Position numbers and translations under genes: made by a program. This document shows, piece by piece, positions 15,107 to 23,639 of a stretch of DNA of 33,360 nt (positions within the stretch are counted from its first letter, which is position 1; each line of letters opens with the position of its first letter). The notes under the pieces are model-generated. The model was not told where the DNA came from. It did no database searches and saw only the letters and a list, made by a program, of their open reading frames with translations. The DNA comes from Lachnospiraceae bacterium UBA3762. Its GTDB lineage: Bacteria > Bacillota > Clostridia > Lachnospirales > Lachnospiraceae. The stretch is taken from NCBI GenBank assembly GCA_002371615.1, contig DFGA01000022.1:1-33360 (forward strand), read 5' to 3'.

Positions 15107-15794
15107 TTCATCGGGACTTGTGGCAACTGTTGCGATCGCAACCGGAGAATCCGTAATAGCCGAGTATACCGTGAATTACAAAAAAACACATTCCCAGACG
15201 CTCCTTCCGATGCTGGATGAGATCAGCCGTATGACGGATCTTGACCTTGAAACCGTTGACGCTGTAGCCGTAGCGGCAGGACCGGGTTCGTTTACGGGTC
15301 TTCGCATAGGTTCGGCAACCGCAAAGGGGCTGGCATTAGCACTTAAGAAGCCGATAATAGAAGTTCCCACGGTAGATGCTCTCGCGATGAACCTATGGGG
15401 AATAACGGATGTTATCTGTCCCATAATGGATGCAAGAAGAAGTCAGGTGTATACGGGCTTTTACGAATTTACAGCTGAGGGCGGATTAAATGTTCTGCAT
15501 GAGCAGTTTGCTGAAGATATCGTAAAGGTTACACAGATGCTTGATGAGATCGGACGTCCGGTTGTGTTTTTGGGTGACGGTGTACCGGTATCAAAAGATC
15601 TGATCGCTGCCAATATCAAAGTTCCGTACAGGTTTGCACCGGCGCACTGCGCAAGGCAAAGGGCGGCAGCCCTTGCGGTACTTGCCGGAAAGTATTATGA
15701 AGAAGGCAGAACGGTAAGTGCTGCGGATCATAAACCGGAATACCTGCGCGTAAGCCAGGCTGAGCGGGAAAATGCCGGGATTGCGAAGCAATGA
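15087..15794 (+). CDS. tsaB: t6A synthesis scaffold protein TsaB
   Basis: A 235-residue ASKHA-fold protein that dimerises with TsaD and supports its transfer of the threonylcarbamoyl group to tRNA. The N-terminal IIAIDSSG strand-turn, THSQTLLPM near 33-41 and the hallmark AGPGSFTGLRIG near 68-79 are visible. It has no catalytic metal site, as expected. It lies between tsaE (20-nt overlap) and rimI (4-nt overlap). Confidence 0.95.
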   Translation: MKIIAIDSSGLVATVAIATGESVIAEYTVNYKKTHSQTLLPMLDEISRMTDLDLETVDAVAVAAGPGSFTGLRIGSATAKGLALALKKPIIEVPTVDALAMNLWGITDVICPIMDARRSQVYTGFYEFTAEGGLNVLHEQFAEDIVKVTQMLDEIGRPVVFLGDGVPVSKDLIAANIKVPYRFAPAHCARQRAAALAVLAGKYYEEGRTVSAADHKPEYLRVSQAERENAGIAKQ

Positions 15795-16228
15795 ACATAT
15801 TGATACGTACCATGACAGAATCTGATATACCTGATGTGGCAAAGCTTGAGAAAGAGGTATTTGCCGATCCGTGGTCGGAGAAGGTATACCGCGAAACTTT
15901 TGCACTGCAGGGAGTAGGGTATGTTGTTGCCTGCGACGATAACAATATTGTAGGTGCTGCCGGAGTCAGAAATATTGTGGGCACCGGAGAAATAACAAAT
16001 GTTATGGTACAAGCCGGACACAGAGGTAACGGCATCGGAAGACGTATTCTTGAAGAACTCCTCGAATGCGGGAGGAAGCTGGGAGCAACCGATTTTACGC
16101 TTGAGGTCAGGGTCGGGAACGAGCCGGCAATAAGGTTGTATGAGAGCCTTGGTTTTGTAAGAGAAGGAATCAGGCCGGGGTTCTACAATAATCCGAAAGA
16201 AGACGCAGCGATATATTGGCTGCATTAA
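15791..16228 (+). CDS. rimI: Ribosomal protein S18 N-alpha-acetyltransferase-like protein RimI
   Basis: A 145-residue GNAT acetyltransferase. The acetyl-CoA-binding motif A is VQAGHRGNGIGRRIL near 76-90, followed by motif B with NEPAIRLYESLGF near 113-125 and the ending NNPKEDAAIYW, typical of RimI. It acetylates protein N-termini (S18 in E. coli); its target here is unproven. Position between tsaB and tsaD, overlapping tsaB by 4 nt, is the common Firmicutes order. Confidence 0.9.
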   Translation: MNILIRTMTESDIPDVAKLEKEVFADPWSEKVYRETFALQGVGYVVACDDNNIVGAAGVRNIVGTGEITNVMVQAGHRGNGIGRRILEELLECGRKLGATDFTLEVRVGNEPAIRLYESLGFVREGIRPGFYNNPKEDAAIYWLH

Positions 16229-16256
16229 ATAACATGCGATTCATAACAGGTGATAT

Positions 16257-17171
16257 ATGCTTGATGTTTGCTTGCTCGGGACCGGGGGAATGATGCCGCT
16301 CCCGTACAGATGGCTGACGTCTCTTATGATGAGGATAGGCGGCAGCAATATTTTGATAGACTGCGGAGAAGGAACCCAGATAGCGATCAAGGAGAAGGGA
16401 TGGAGTCCCAATCCGATAGATGTTATCTGCTTTACCCATTATCATGCGGATCATATAAGCGGTTTGCCGGGACTGCTCCTTAGTATCGGCAATTCCGACA
16501 GGACCGCACCAATAACTATGATAGGTCCCAGAGGACTTGAAAGGGTTGTAAGCTCGTTGCGAATAATAGCTCCGGAGCTTCCTTTTGATATAAAATTTCT
16601 TGAGATTGAAGGGGCAAGGGCAACATTTTCCTTTAACGGCTATGAGATAGATGCTTTTAAGGTAAGCCATAATGTAACTTGCTACGGATACTCCCTCAGG
16701 GTTCCGAGGACAGGAAGATTTGATGCAGACAAGGCGAAGGGGCTGGGAATTCCGCTTCCTTACTGGAGCCGGCTTCAAAAGGGCGAGACTATAACCGATG
16801 AAACCGGCAGTTATACCCCGGATATGGTCATCGGTCCCGCAAGGCGCGGACTTAAGGTGACATACTGTACGGATTCCCGTCCTGTTCCGGTAATAAGTGA
16901 AATGGCTTCGGGAGCGGATCTGTTCATATGCGAAGGTATGTACGGAGAGCCGGGAATGGAGGAGAAAGCCAGGGAGCACAAGCATATGACTTTCTACGAG
17001 GCTGCAAAGCTGGCCCAAAGTGCCGAGCCGTCCCCGAAGGAGATGTGGCTTACGCACTATTCGCCTTCGCTTTCGTATCCGAAGGATTACGAGAAAGAAG
17101 TAAGAAAAGTATTCAAAAATACCCACGTGGCCAAGGATGGCCGCAGTGTCAGCTTAATGTTTGAGGATTGA
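16257..17171 (+). CDS. rnz: Ribonuclease Z-like metallo-beta-lactamase protein
   Basis: A 304-residue metallo-beta-lactamase-fold phosphodiesterase. The zinc motif is HYHADH (61-66), and the substrate loop begins with LIDCGEGTQ (33-41). Further ligands are in YCTDSRPV near 202-209 and the C-terminal LTHYSPS near 265-271. This order, including HMTFYEAAKLA before the last His, matches tRNA 3'-endonuclease RNase Z. Because this species' tRNA genes in the window lack encoded CCA, such an enzyme would be expected to cut at the discriminator. The middle of the protein, where the flexible arm sits, is not a close match to Bacillus Rnz, so a related phosphodiesterase remains possible. It lies within the t6A operon. 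Confidence 0.8.
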   Translation: MLDVCLLGTGGMMPLPYRWLTSLMMRIGGSNILIDCGEGTQIAIKEKGWSPNPIDVICFTHYHADHISGLPGLLLSIGNSDRTAPITMIGPRGLERVVSSLRIIAPELPFDIKFLEIEGARATFSFNGYEIDAFKVSHNVTCYGYSLRVPRTGRFDADKAKGLGIPLPYWSRLQKGETITDETGSYTPDMVIGPARRGLKVTYCTDSRPVPVISEMASGADLFICEGMYGEPGMEEKAREHKHMTFYEAAKLAQSAEPSPKEMWLTHYSPSLSYPKDYEKEVRKVFKNTHVAKDGRSVSLMFED

Positions 17172-17177
17172 CATAGG

Positions 17178-17765
17178 ATGAAACGTCGCAATCCCACAAG
17201 AATAATAGTTGTGTTTACGATGCTCGCAGTATTTGTTGTGGGCTTGTTTTTCTATATTTCAAACAGGTCAAAGGTTATTTCCGAGGGCAAGGCACAGACA
17301 ATGACGGCTGTTCAGGAGATACTTGCAAGAAACCTTGAGACAAATTATCCACCTACGCCCAAAGAGGTCCTCAAGTTCTACAGTGAGATAACGAGGTGCT
17401 TTTACGGCGAGGAATATACAGAAGAAGAACTTGAGAGGCTTGCGGTCTTTTCACGAAAGCTTTTTGATGATGAACTGGTCGCCAATCAGACCGACGAACA
17501 ATATTTAAGCGCACTCAAGATGGATATAGACAGCTGGAAGAAGGACAAAAAGGTGATCTCCAGCTATTCTGTATCAAGCAGTACGGACGTTCAGGAGTAT
17601 TCATATGACGGATATGAGTGGGCGCAGCTTTACTGTACATATTCCATAAGAATGGGAACAAATATAGCACCGATCCAGGAGCATTTTATCATGAGGAAAG
17701 ATTCAAAAGGGCACTGGAAAATCCTTGGATGGGAGCTTGTTACCCCGGGAGATGACAATGGATAA
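17178..17765 (+). CDS. Membrane-anchored protein of unknown function (DUF6715-like)
   Basis: A 195-residue protein with one N-terminal membrane anchor (about residues 9-27, preceded by KRRNPTR) and an extracytoplasmic soluble domain. The latter begins with a helical stretch (NYPPTPKEVLKFYSEITRCFYG) and ends with strands including HFIMRKDSKGHWKILGWEL, giving it an NTF2-like or lipoprotein-like look. No catalytic motif is evident. I recall Lachnospiraceae proteins of this size and pattern filed as DUF6715, but could not check. It begins 6 bp after rnz and overlaps tsaD by 8 nt. Confidence 0.7.
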   Translation: MKRRNPTRIIVVFTMLAVFVVGLFFYISNRSKVISEGKAQTMTAVQEILARNLETNYPPTPKEVLKFYSEITRCFYGEEYTEEELERLAVFSRKLFDDELVANQTDEQYLSALKMDIDSWKKDKKVISSYSVSSSTDVQEYSYDGYEWAQLYCTYSIRMGTNIAPIQEHFIMRKDSKGHWKILGWELVTPGDDNG

Positions 17766-18777
17766 TGTCAGGATTCTTGCAATTGAGAGTTCATGTGATG
17801 AAACTGCCGCAGCAGTCGTCGAAAACGGACGCAAGGTATTGTCAAATATCATATATTCCCAGATCGACCTTCACACACTTTATGGCGGTGTAGTTCCGGA
17901 GATCGCATCCCGTAAGCACATCGAAAAGATCAATCCCGTAATAGAGGCAGCTCTTTCGGAGGCAGAGTGTACTCTTTCCGATCTGTCTGCGATTGCGGTA
18001 ACCTACGGTCCCGGACTTGTGGGACCGCTTCTTGTGGGAGTTTCCGAAGCCAAGGCAATCGCTTTTGCCAAAAAGCTTCCGCTCATCGGCGTCCATCACA
18101 TAAAAGGTCATATATGTGCGAATTATATAGAGAATGAGAACTTAAAGCCGCCTTTTATGACTCTTGTCGTATCCGGCGGCCATACTCATCTGGTACGTGT
18201 CAGGGATTACGGAGAGTATGAAGTTATCGGGCGCACAAGGGATGATGCTGCAGGTGAGGCGTTTGACAAGGTTGCAAGGGCTATCGGACTCGGTTATCCC
18301 GGAGGACCCAAGATTGATGCTGCCGCAAAGCGGGGTGACTGCAACGCGATAGAGTTTCCGAAGGCAAAAGTTAACGGCAGCGAGTATGATTTTAGCTTCT
18401 CGGGTCTTAAAAGCGCTGTGCTTAATTACTTAAATCATGCGCAGATGAGAGGAGAAGCCGTCAATCCCGATGATCTTGCGGCTTCATTTCAGAAGGCTGT
18501 TGTAGACGTGCTCACGGAGCATGCTGTAATGGCGATAAAACAGTTTAAACTGAATGATTTTGCCCTTGCGGGCGGTGTAGCGAGCAATTCGGCACTTCGG
18601 GCGAGCATGGCCGAAGCCTGTGAAAAGCTGGGCGTCAGGTTCTATTGTCCCTCGCCTGTGTACTGCACCGATAATGCTGCAATGATTGGGGTTGCGGCAT
18701 ATGACGAATACATAAAAGGTAATTTTGCAGATTATTCGCTGAACGCGATCCCCAATATTGGAATCGAAGAGGGATGA
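17758..18777 (+). CDS. tsaD: tRNA N6-adenosine threonylcarbamoyltransferase TsaD
   Basis: A 339-residue ASKHA-fold enzyme that transfers the threonylcarbamoyl group from its AMP adduct to A37 of tRNA, working with TsaB and TsaE. ILAIESSCDETAAAVV opens the protein. The metal-binding histidines are His114 and His118 (HHIKGH), and VSGGHTHL and CTDNAAMIG complete the active site. I chose ATG 17758 over upstream in-frame ATGs at 17725 and 17752 because GGGAG lies 7 nt before it and the homologous N-terminus begins there. The start overlaps the upstream gene by 8 nt. Confidence 0.95.
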   Translation: MDNVRILAIESSCDETAAAVVENGRKVLSNIIYSQIDLHTLYGGVVPEIASRKHIEKINPVIEAALSEAECTLSDLSAIAVTYGPGLVGPLLVGVSEAKAIAFAKKLPLIGVHHIKGHICANYIENENLKPPFMTLVVSGGHTHLVRVRDYGEYEVIGRTRDDAAGEAFDKVARAIGLGYPGGPKIDAAAKRGDCNAIEFPKAKVNGSEYDFSFSGLKSAVLNYLNHAQMRGEAVNPDDLAASFQKAVVDVLTEHAVMAIKQFKLNDFALAGGVASNSALRASMAEACEKLGVRFYCPSPVYCTDNAAMIGVAAYDEYIKGNFADYSLNAIPNIGIEEG

Positions 18778-18779
18778 CT

Positions 18780-19526
18780 ATGAACAGGAAAACAGCGGCT
18801 GTTGTCCTTGCCGGAGGGAGAGGCCGGCGCATAGGAGGAGATACACCGAAGCAGTATCTTGAAATAGGCGGCCATCCTCTCCTGTATTACAGCTTAAAGG
18901 CATTCTCCGACAGCTTAGTTGACGAGATATATCTTGTTTGCGGCGAAGGTGACGAAGAGTACTGCCGGGAGAAAATAGTCGAAAAATACGGATTTTACAA
19001 AGTGAGAGGTATTGTAAAAGGCGGCAGTGAGAGGTACCATTCGGTGCATAACGGCCTTGAGGCGATTCGGTCCGCACATGAAGCAGACAACAGCGGACCC
19101 TGTGATATAGTTTTTATACATGACGGTGCAAGACCGTTTGTGAGCGATGACATTATAATGCGCTCATACAATGCGGCAATTGAAAATCGTGCCGCTGTGG
19201 TTGCGCTTCCGTCAAGCGATACCGTCAAGATGTCGGATGAAGACGATTTTGCGACGAAAACGCTCAGACGCGATCTTGTGTGGCTAATGCAGACACCTCA
19301 GACTTTTGATTTTAATGAGATATATGAAGCATACAGCAGGCTTGTAGAGTCCGAGGCTGATCTCCTTGATAAAGGAGTGCTTATTACAGATGATGCCATG
19401 GTGCTCGAACTGTTTTCCGACAGAAGAGTAAAGCTTGTGATGGGAGACCGGAGAAATATCAAAGTTACGGTTCCGGAAGACCTTGAACTTGCGGAATTCT
19501 ATCTGAAACTAAGAAAACAGGATTAA
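18780..19526 (+). CDS. ispD: 2-C-methyl-D-erythritol 4-phosphate cytidylyltransferase
   Basis: A 248-residue cytidylyltransferase of the non-mevalonate isoprenoid pathway, joining CTP to MEP. The nucleotide-binding loop VLAGGRGRRIGGDTPKQYL is at the N-terminus. The MEP/CTP-binding motif FIHDGARPFVS sits near 113-123, and the QTPQTFDF block near 175-182. An in-frame ATG at 18774 overlaps tsaD, but the GAGGG site is better spaced for ATG 18780. It is the last gene of the operon that begins at 12433; no terminator hairpin is obvious after it. Confidence 0.93.
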   Translation: MNRKTAAVVLAGGRGRRIGGDTPKQYLEIGGHPLLYYSLKAFSDSLVDEIYLVCGEGDEEYCREKIVEKYGFYKVRGIVKGGSERYHSVHNGLEAIRSAHEADNSGPCDIVFIHDGARPFVSDDIIMRSYNAAIENRAAVVALPSSDTVKMSDEDDFATKTLRRDLVWLMQTPQTFDFNEIYEAYSRLVESEADLLDKGVLITDDAMVLELFSDRRVKLVMGDRRNIKVTVPEDLELAEFYLKLRKQD

Positions 19527-19571
19527 AATCGTTCATTTACAATATATTTTTTAGTTTGGGAGGATGAAAAA

Positions 19572-20537
19572 ATGCTTGTTCCGGTTCTTTTGTTTATTGT
19601 AGGGTTTGTCTGCCTTATAAAAGGCGGAGACTGGTTTGTTGACGGGGCCGCGGGAATAGCGAAGAAATTCAATATGCCCGAGATCCTCGTGGGAGCGACC
19701 GTTGTTTCTATAGGCACAACGCTTCCCGAAACTATAGTATCCGCTTCATCGGCGGTGTTAGGGCACGGGGAGATCGCGTACGGAAACGCGATAGGTTCGA
19801 TCATATGCAATACCGCACTTATTGCTGCAATAACGCTTACAGCCAGACCTTCTGAGGTTGACCGCAAGACTCTTATAGTCCCTACATGCTTTTTCTTTGC
19901 GGCTGCGGCATTTTATTGCGCTGTAGCCTATATTTCGGGATATTTTTCAAGAGTTACCGGAATCATCCTGCTTATAGGGCTTATCATCTATATGACGGTT
20001 ACAGTACGTCAGGCACTTAAAACCCCGGGAAATGAACAGACCGTAGAAGAGGATGCCAAGGGAGACAGACCTGTATGGCAGCTTATTATTCTTCTTGTTG
20101 TCGGAGCTGCGGTTATAGCAGTGGGAGCAAGACTTCTTATAGATAATGGAACACTTATTGCACAGGCTCTCGGAGTTCCGGAGTCGGTTATCGCCCTTAC
20201 GTTTGTTGCACTCGGAACATCGCTTCCCGAACTTGTTACGGCCATTACTTCCCTTAGGAAGGGATACGGTGCATTGTCTCTCGGAAACGTTATAGGTGCA
20301 AATCTCCTTAACCTCCTGCTTGTATCGGGGCTTGCCTGCACACTTTCACCCTTTGCTGTTCCGGTTGAAAAGCAGATCGCGGGTATCCCGGCTTCATTTA
20401 TAGTGGACATTCCGCTTATGTTCTTTGTGATGGCATTTATGACGATTCCGGCACTTATACGCGGCAAGGTTTCAAGGGTACAGGGAATCGTACTTCTAGT
20501 TTTGTACGCGGCTTTTGTAGCTTTTCAGTTCGCGTAA
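19572..20537 (+). CDS. Calcium/sodium antiporter, CaCA family (YrbG-like)
   Basis: A 321-residue membrane protein with about ten transmembrane segments in two homologous halves. The two inverted alpha-repeats are clear: VGATVVSIGTTLPETIVS near 43-60 with GNAIGSIICN following, and ALTFVALGTSLPELVTAI near 213-230 with GNVIGANLLN following. The paired Glu residues in these repeats coordinate the cation in the family. The central loop (about 155-170) is short and charged. It would exchange Ca2+ or another cation for Na+ or H+. A GGGAGG ribosome site precedes the ATG. It stands alone between ispD and the exporter operon. Confidence 0.92.
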   Translation: MLVPVLLFIVGFVCLIKGGDWFVDGAAGIAKKFNMPEILVGATVVSIGTTLPETIVSASSAVLGHGEIAYGNAIGSIICNTALIAAITLTARPSEVDRKTLIVPTCFFFAAAAFYCAVAYISGYFSRVTGIILLIGLIIYMTVTVRQALKTPGNEQTVEEDAKGDRPVWQLIILLVVGAAVIAVGARLLIDNGTLIAQALGVPESVIALTFVALGTSLPELVTAITSLRKGYGALSLGNVIGANLLNLLLVSGLACTLSPFAVPVEKQIAGIPASFIVDIPLMFFVMAFMTIPALIRGKVSRVQGIVLLVLYAAFVAFQFA

Positions 20538-20564
20538 AATCATTTGCGAAGGATTTATTGATAG

Positions 20565-21269
20565 TTGTCGGAACTTATCAGGTTTGAAAATGTAGGAAAG
20601 ATATATAAAACCGGTTCGGTTGAGTACATAGCATTGCACGATGTGAACCTTTCGATAGATGAGGGGGAACTTGTCGTTGTGCTCGGCCCCAGCGGTTCAG
20701 GTAAGAGTACGCTTCTTAATCTTCTCGGGGGTATGGATACTGCAACCACCGGGAAGATTTTCTTTGCCCAGACTGAGATAACGGCGATGGATGATATGAA
20801 ACTGTCGCAGTTTCGGGCAATTTCCGTCGGCGTGGTATTTCAGTTCTATAATCTTGTTCCGACACTTACGGCACTTGAAAACGTGTCACTGATGCAGGAT
20901 CTTGGCATCAGTATCATGGATCCGATGGATGCGCTTGAGATGGTAGGCCTCGGGGACAAGAAAGACAGCTTTCCTTCCCAACTGTCGGGCGGACAGCAGC
21001 AGAGGGTATCTATAGCAAGGGCAATAGCCAAACAGCCAAGACTTCTTCTGTGTGACGAGCCGACAGGTGCGCTTGATACCGGCACAGGCAGGGAAGTTCT
21101 CAAGATCCTTCAGGACCAGTGCAGGGTTCACAAGAGAACTATAGTCATGGTCACCCATAACAGCCTGTTTGCCGAAGTTGCGGACAAGGTTATCTATGTC
21201 AAGAATGGTACCGTAGTGGACGTCAAGGAAAACAAAGAAGTTAAGGACGCATACGATCTTAACTGGTAA
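20565..21269 (+). CDS. ABC transporter ATPase, MacB/LolD type, TTG start
   Basis: A 234-residue nucleotide-binding subunit. Walker A is GPSGSGKST near 42-50, the Q-loop VVFQFYNLVPTL near 88-99, the signature LSGGQQQR near 140-147, Walker B LLLCDEPTGALD near 158-169 and the H-loop VTHN near 192-195. The FYNLVPTLTALENV region is typical of MacB/LolD-type subunits that power FtsX-like permeases. The start is TTG at 20565: a stop codon lies one codon upstream, and GAAGGA lies 12 nt before it. It is followed after 35 bp by the permease and then the HlyD adaptor. Confidence 0.93.
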   Translation: MSELIRFENVGKIYKTGSVEYIALHDVNLSIDEGELVVVLGPSGSGKSTLLNLLGGMDTATTGKIFFAQTEITAMDDMKLSQFRAISVGVVFQFYNLVPTLTALENVSLMQDLGISIMDPMDALEMVGLGDKKDSFPSQLSGGQQQRVSIARAIAKQPRLLLCDEPTGALDTGTGREVLKILQDQCRVHKRTIVMVTHNSLFAEVADKVIYVKNGTVVDVKENKEVKDAYDLNW

Positions 21270-21304
21270 GCCGCACGGCTCCCAACAGGGATGGTAGTAG
21301 ATAT

Positions 21305-23635
21305 ATGAAGAAGATCCTGATTAAAAAGATGTTTCGCGATCTGCGGATAAATGCCGTTCAGTTCTTTGCGATATTTATCATGTGCCACCTGGCTATGCTG
21401 CTTCTTGGGGCTTTTGACGCGGATAACTCCGGAAGGCTGTATTCGGCCGACAGATATTATCGCGAGACTAATTTTGCGGATCTGTTTCTGACCTCGGAAG
21501 GATTTTCCAAGGAAGACATACAGGATATAAGGCAGATTGAGGGCGTAAAGGATGCGGAGAGAAGAGCATCCGTTATCGGAAGGGTTACAAATATCTCCGA
21601 CAGGAAGATCGAACTCAATTTCCTTGAAAGTGATAATATCTGCAGGCTTTATACCGAAAAAGGGGATCCGTATACACAGGGGATGAGCGGAATCTGGATC
21701 GACCGTCATTTTGCCGAAAAACAGGGCATAGGCATCGGGGATACACTTTCGATATCATGTAAGGATGCCACATTTTCGGAAATTGTAAGAGGCTTTGTTG
21801 ACAACTCCGAGCATACCAACTTTATCATAGACGATACGTATCTTGATACCGAATACGGCGAGTACTGCTATGCATTTCTGGATGCTTCCGAGTACCCGTT
21901 TGATGACATATCGTTTGACAAGATGCTCGTTGATGCGGCTAATGTGGATTCTCAGATCAACCTTGATGATACAGACCGGGAAGAGCTGAAGAAAGTTAAA
22001 CTCTCGATCCTTGATACAGTCTCCAAGTCTTCGATGAGTGTCATAATGAAGTATGAGCAGTCAGGCTATGAGAGCCAGATGTCCGACTGCAACTTCAACA
22101 ACATGATGATCATGATTTTTCCTCCGCTGTTTACTATGCTTGCCGCGCTAAGTACTGTAACGACGATGTCGAGACTTACCGCCAAGCAGAGGACGGTGAT
22201 AGGAACGCTGAAGGCACTTGGTTTTTCGAAGAAAACGGTCATTTTTCATTACGTCTCGTATTCCGTGTTCCTGTCGGCAATAGGATGCATTACAGGCGCG
22301 GCGCTGGGACACTTTGTGCTCGGCAGCTGGCTGTTTGAAGATTTTATCGAATATTACTCTGTTCCCGATTCGGTACTTAGGATGTCGTATAAAGTTCCTC
22401 TCGTTGCGGCGATGATCATAGTCCTCGCGGTTATTGCCAACTATCTTTCGTGCAGAAATCTGCTTGTGCAGAATGCGGCCGTGATTCTGATGCCGGAAGC
22501 TCCGAAGGCAGCGGGCGCCGGCAGTATTGAAAAGCTCAAAATATGGAATAAGCTTAGTTTTGCGACAAGGTGGAACCTAAGGGATATCAATATCAATAAG
22601 TTAAGGTCGCTCATGGGCATATTTGGCGTGGTCATCTGTTCGTCCATTCTCATGGGTGCATTTGGTATACAGGAGAGCATAGGATATCAGGACACATGGC
22701 TGTACGGGGACTTAAAGCCGGCCGCGTATACTATCACCGTGTCTCCGGATTACGGATATTCGTGGGCTTATGATATCGCAAGAGAATATAACGGACAGCT
22801 TGTCATGCAGACCGATGCGGAGATCACTGGCAGGGATGACAGCAGACTGTTTACGCTCACTGTGGTTGATGAGGGAAACCTGTTAAGGTTTCATAATACA
22901 AAAGGAAATTACATAACTTTGCCTGATTACGGAGCCATGATAAGCGAAAAAGCCGCAGATACACTCGGCATTTCCGTCGGAGATATGGTCTCTTTCCGGC
23001 TTCCGGGAGAGAAGAAAGAGTATTCGGTAAACATAGCGAAGATACACAAGACACCCGAGGCGCAGGGAATAGTCATAAGCCGTAAATATTACGAGAGTCT
23101 TCACGGGGAATTTGATCCCAAGATCATATATACAAACATGACCCCGCCGGACACACTTGCTGTCGAACTGAAAGAGGTAAGCGGTGTAAATTCAAGGGAA
23201 AAATATGTTGCCGCACTTAAGAGAAACAACGCATCAACGGCGGAACTTGTGTATGTCATAGTCGTAATAGGTATCATTATCGGCTTTGTAGCCATGTATA
23301 ATACAGGAGTACTGTCATTTGCGGAGAAAATGAGAGATGTCGCAACCCTAAAAGTTCTCGGCTTTCCGACAAACAAGATAAGATGGATACTCCAGCAGCA
23401 AAACCTGTTCATTACGGGGGTCGGAACACTGATCGGAATAGGTGTAGGGCTGGTGCTTATAAGGGTTCTGATGAACTCACTGGACCCATCCGGTGATTTT
23501 CTGGTTGATCTTTCTGCAACGCCGTATCTGCTTGCGATATTGTTTTCGTTTGTTGTATCGGTTGCTGTTAATGGTATAATATCGACTAAAGTAAAAAGCA
23601 TCAATATGGTTGAAGCCCTTCAGGGAGTGAAATAG
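21305..23635 (+). CDS. FtsX-like ABC transporter permease, two-core form
   Basis: A 776-residue permease with about eight membrane segments: one near 18-38, three in 262-386, one near 430-452, and three in 645-770. Each half has the FtsX layout of one helix, a large extracytoplasmic domain, then three helices, so the protein carries two fused permease cores. The typical ARxTIGTLKALGFSKKTV-like coupling segment appears at 296-310 and again as RDVATLKVLGFPTNKI near 679-694. Together with the ATPase and the adaptor downstream it resembles MacAB/YknXYZ-like exporters, which act mechanically rather than as classic channels. Substrate (peptide, lipid or drug) unknown. It ends 4 bp before the adaptor gene. 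Confidence 0.92.
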   Translation: MKKILIKKMFRDLRINAVQFFAIFIMCHLAMLLLGAFDADNSGRLYSADRYYRETNFADLFLTSEGFSKEDIQDIRQIEGVKDAERRASVIGRVTNISDRKIELNFLESDNICRLYTEKGDPYTQGMSGIWIDRHFAEKQGIGIGDTLSISCKDATFSEIVRGFVDNSEHTNFIIDDTYLDTEYGEYCYAFLDASEYPFDDISFDKMLVDAANVDSQINLDDTDREELKKVKLSILDTVSKSSMSVIMKYEQSGYESQMSDCNFNNMMIMIFPPLFTMLAALSTVTTMSRLTAKQRTVIGTLKALGFSKKTVIFHYVSYSVFLSAIGCITGAALGHFVLGSWLFEDFIEYYSVPDSVLRMSYKVPLVAAMIIVLAVIANYLSCRNLLVQNAAVILMPEAPKAAGAGSIEKLKIWNKLSFATRWNLRDININKLRSLMGIFGVVICSSILMGAFGIQESIGYQDTWLYGDLKPAAYTITVSPDYGYSWAYDIAREYNGQLVMQTDAEITGRDDSRLFTLTVVDEGNLLRFHNTKGNYITLPDYGAMISEKAADTLGISVGDMVSFRLPGEKKEYSVNIAKIHKTPEAQGIVISRKYYESLHGEFDPKIIYTNMTPPDTLAVELKEVSGVNSREKYVAALKRNNASTAELVYVIVVIGIIIGFVAMYNTGVLSFAEKMRDVATLKVLGFPTNKIRWILQQQNLFITGVGTLIGIGVGLVLIRVLMNSLDPSGDFLVDLSATPYLLAILFSFVVSVAVNGIISTKVKSINMVEALQGVK

Positions 23636-23639
23636 ATAT

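Noticed and set aside
16170..17126. 318-codon minus-strand open frame opposite the RNase Z-like gene
   Set aside because: Composition is rich in Arg, Ser and Cys as in antisense frames, and the sense strand has clear zinc-site motifs and an operon position.
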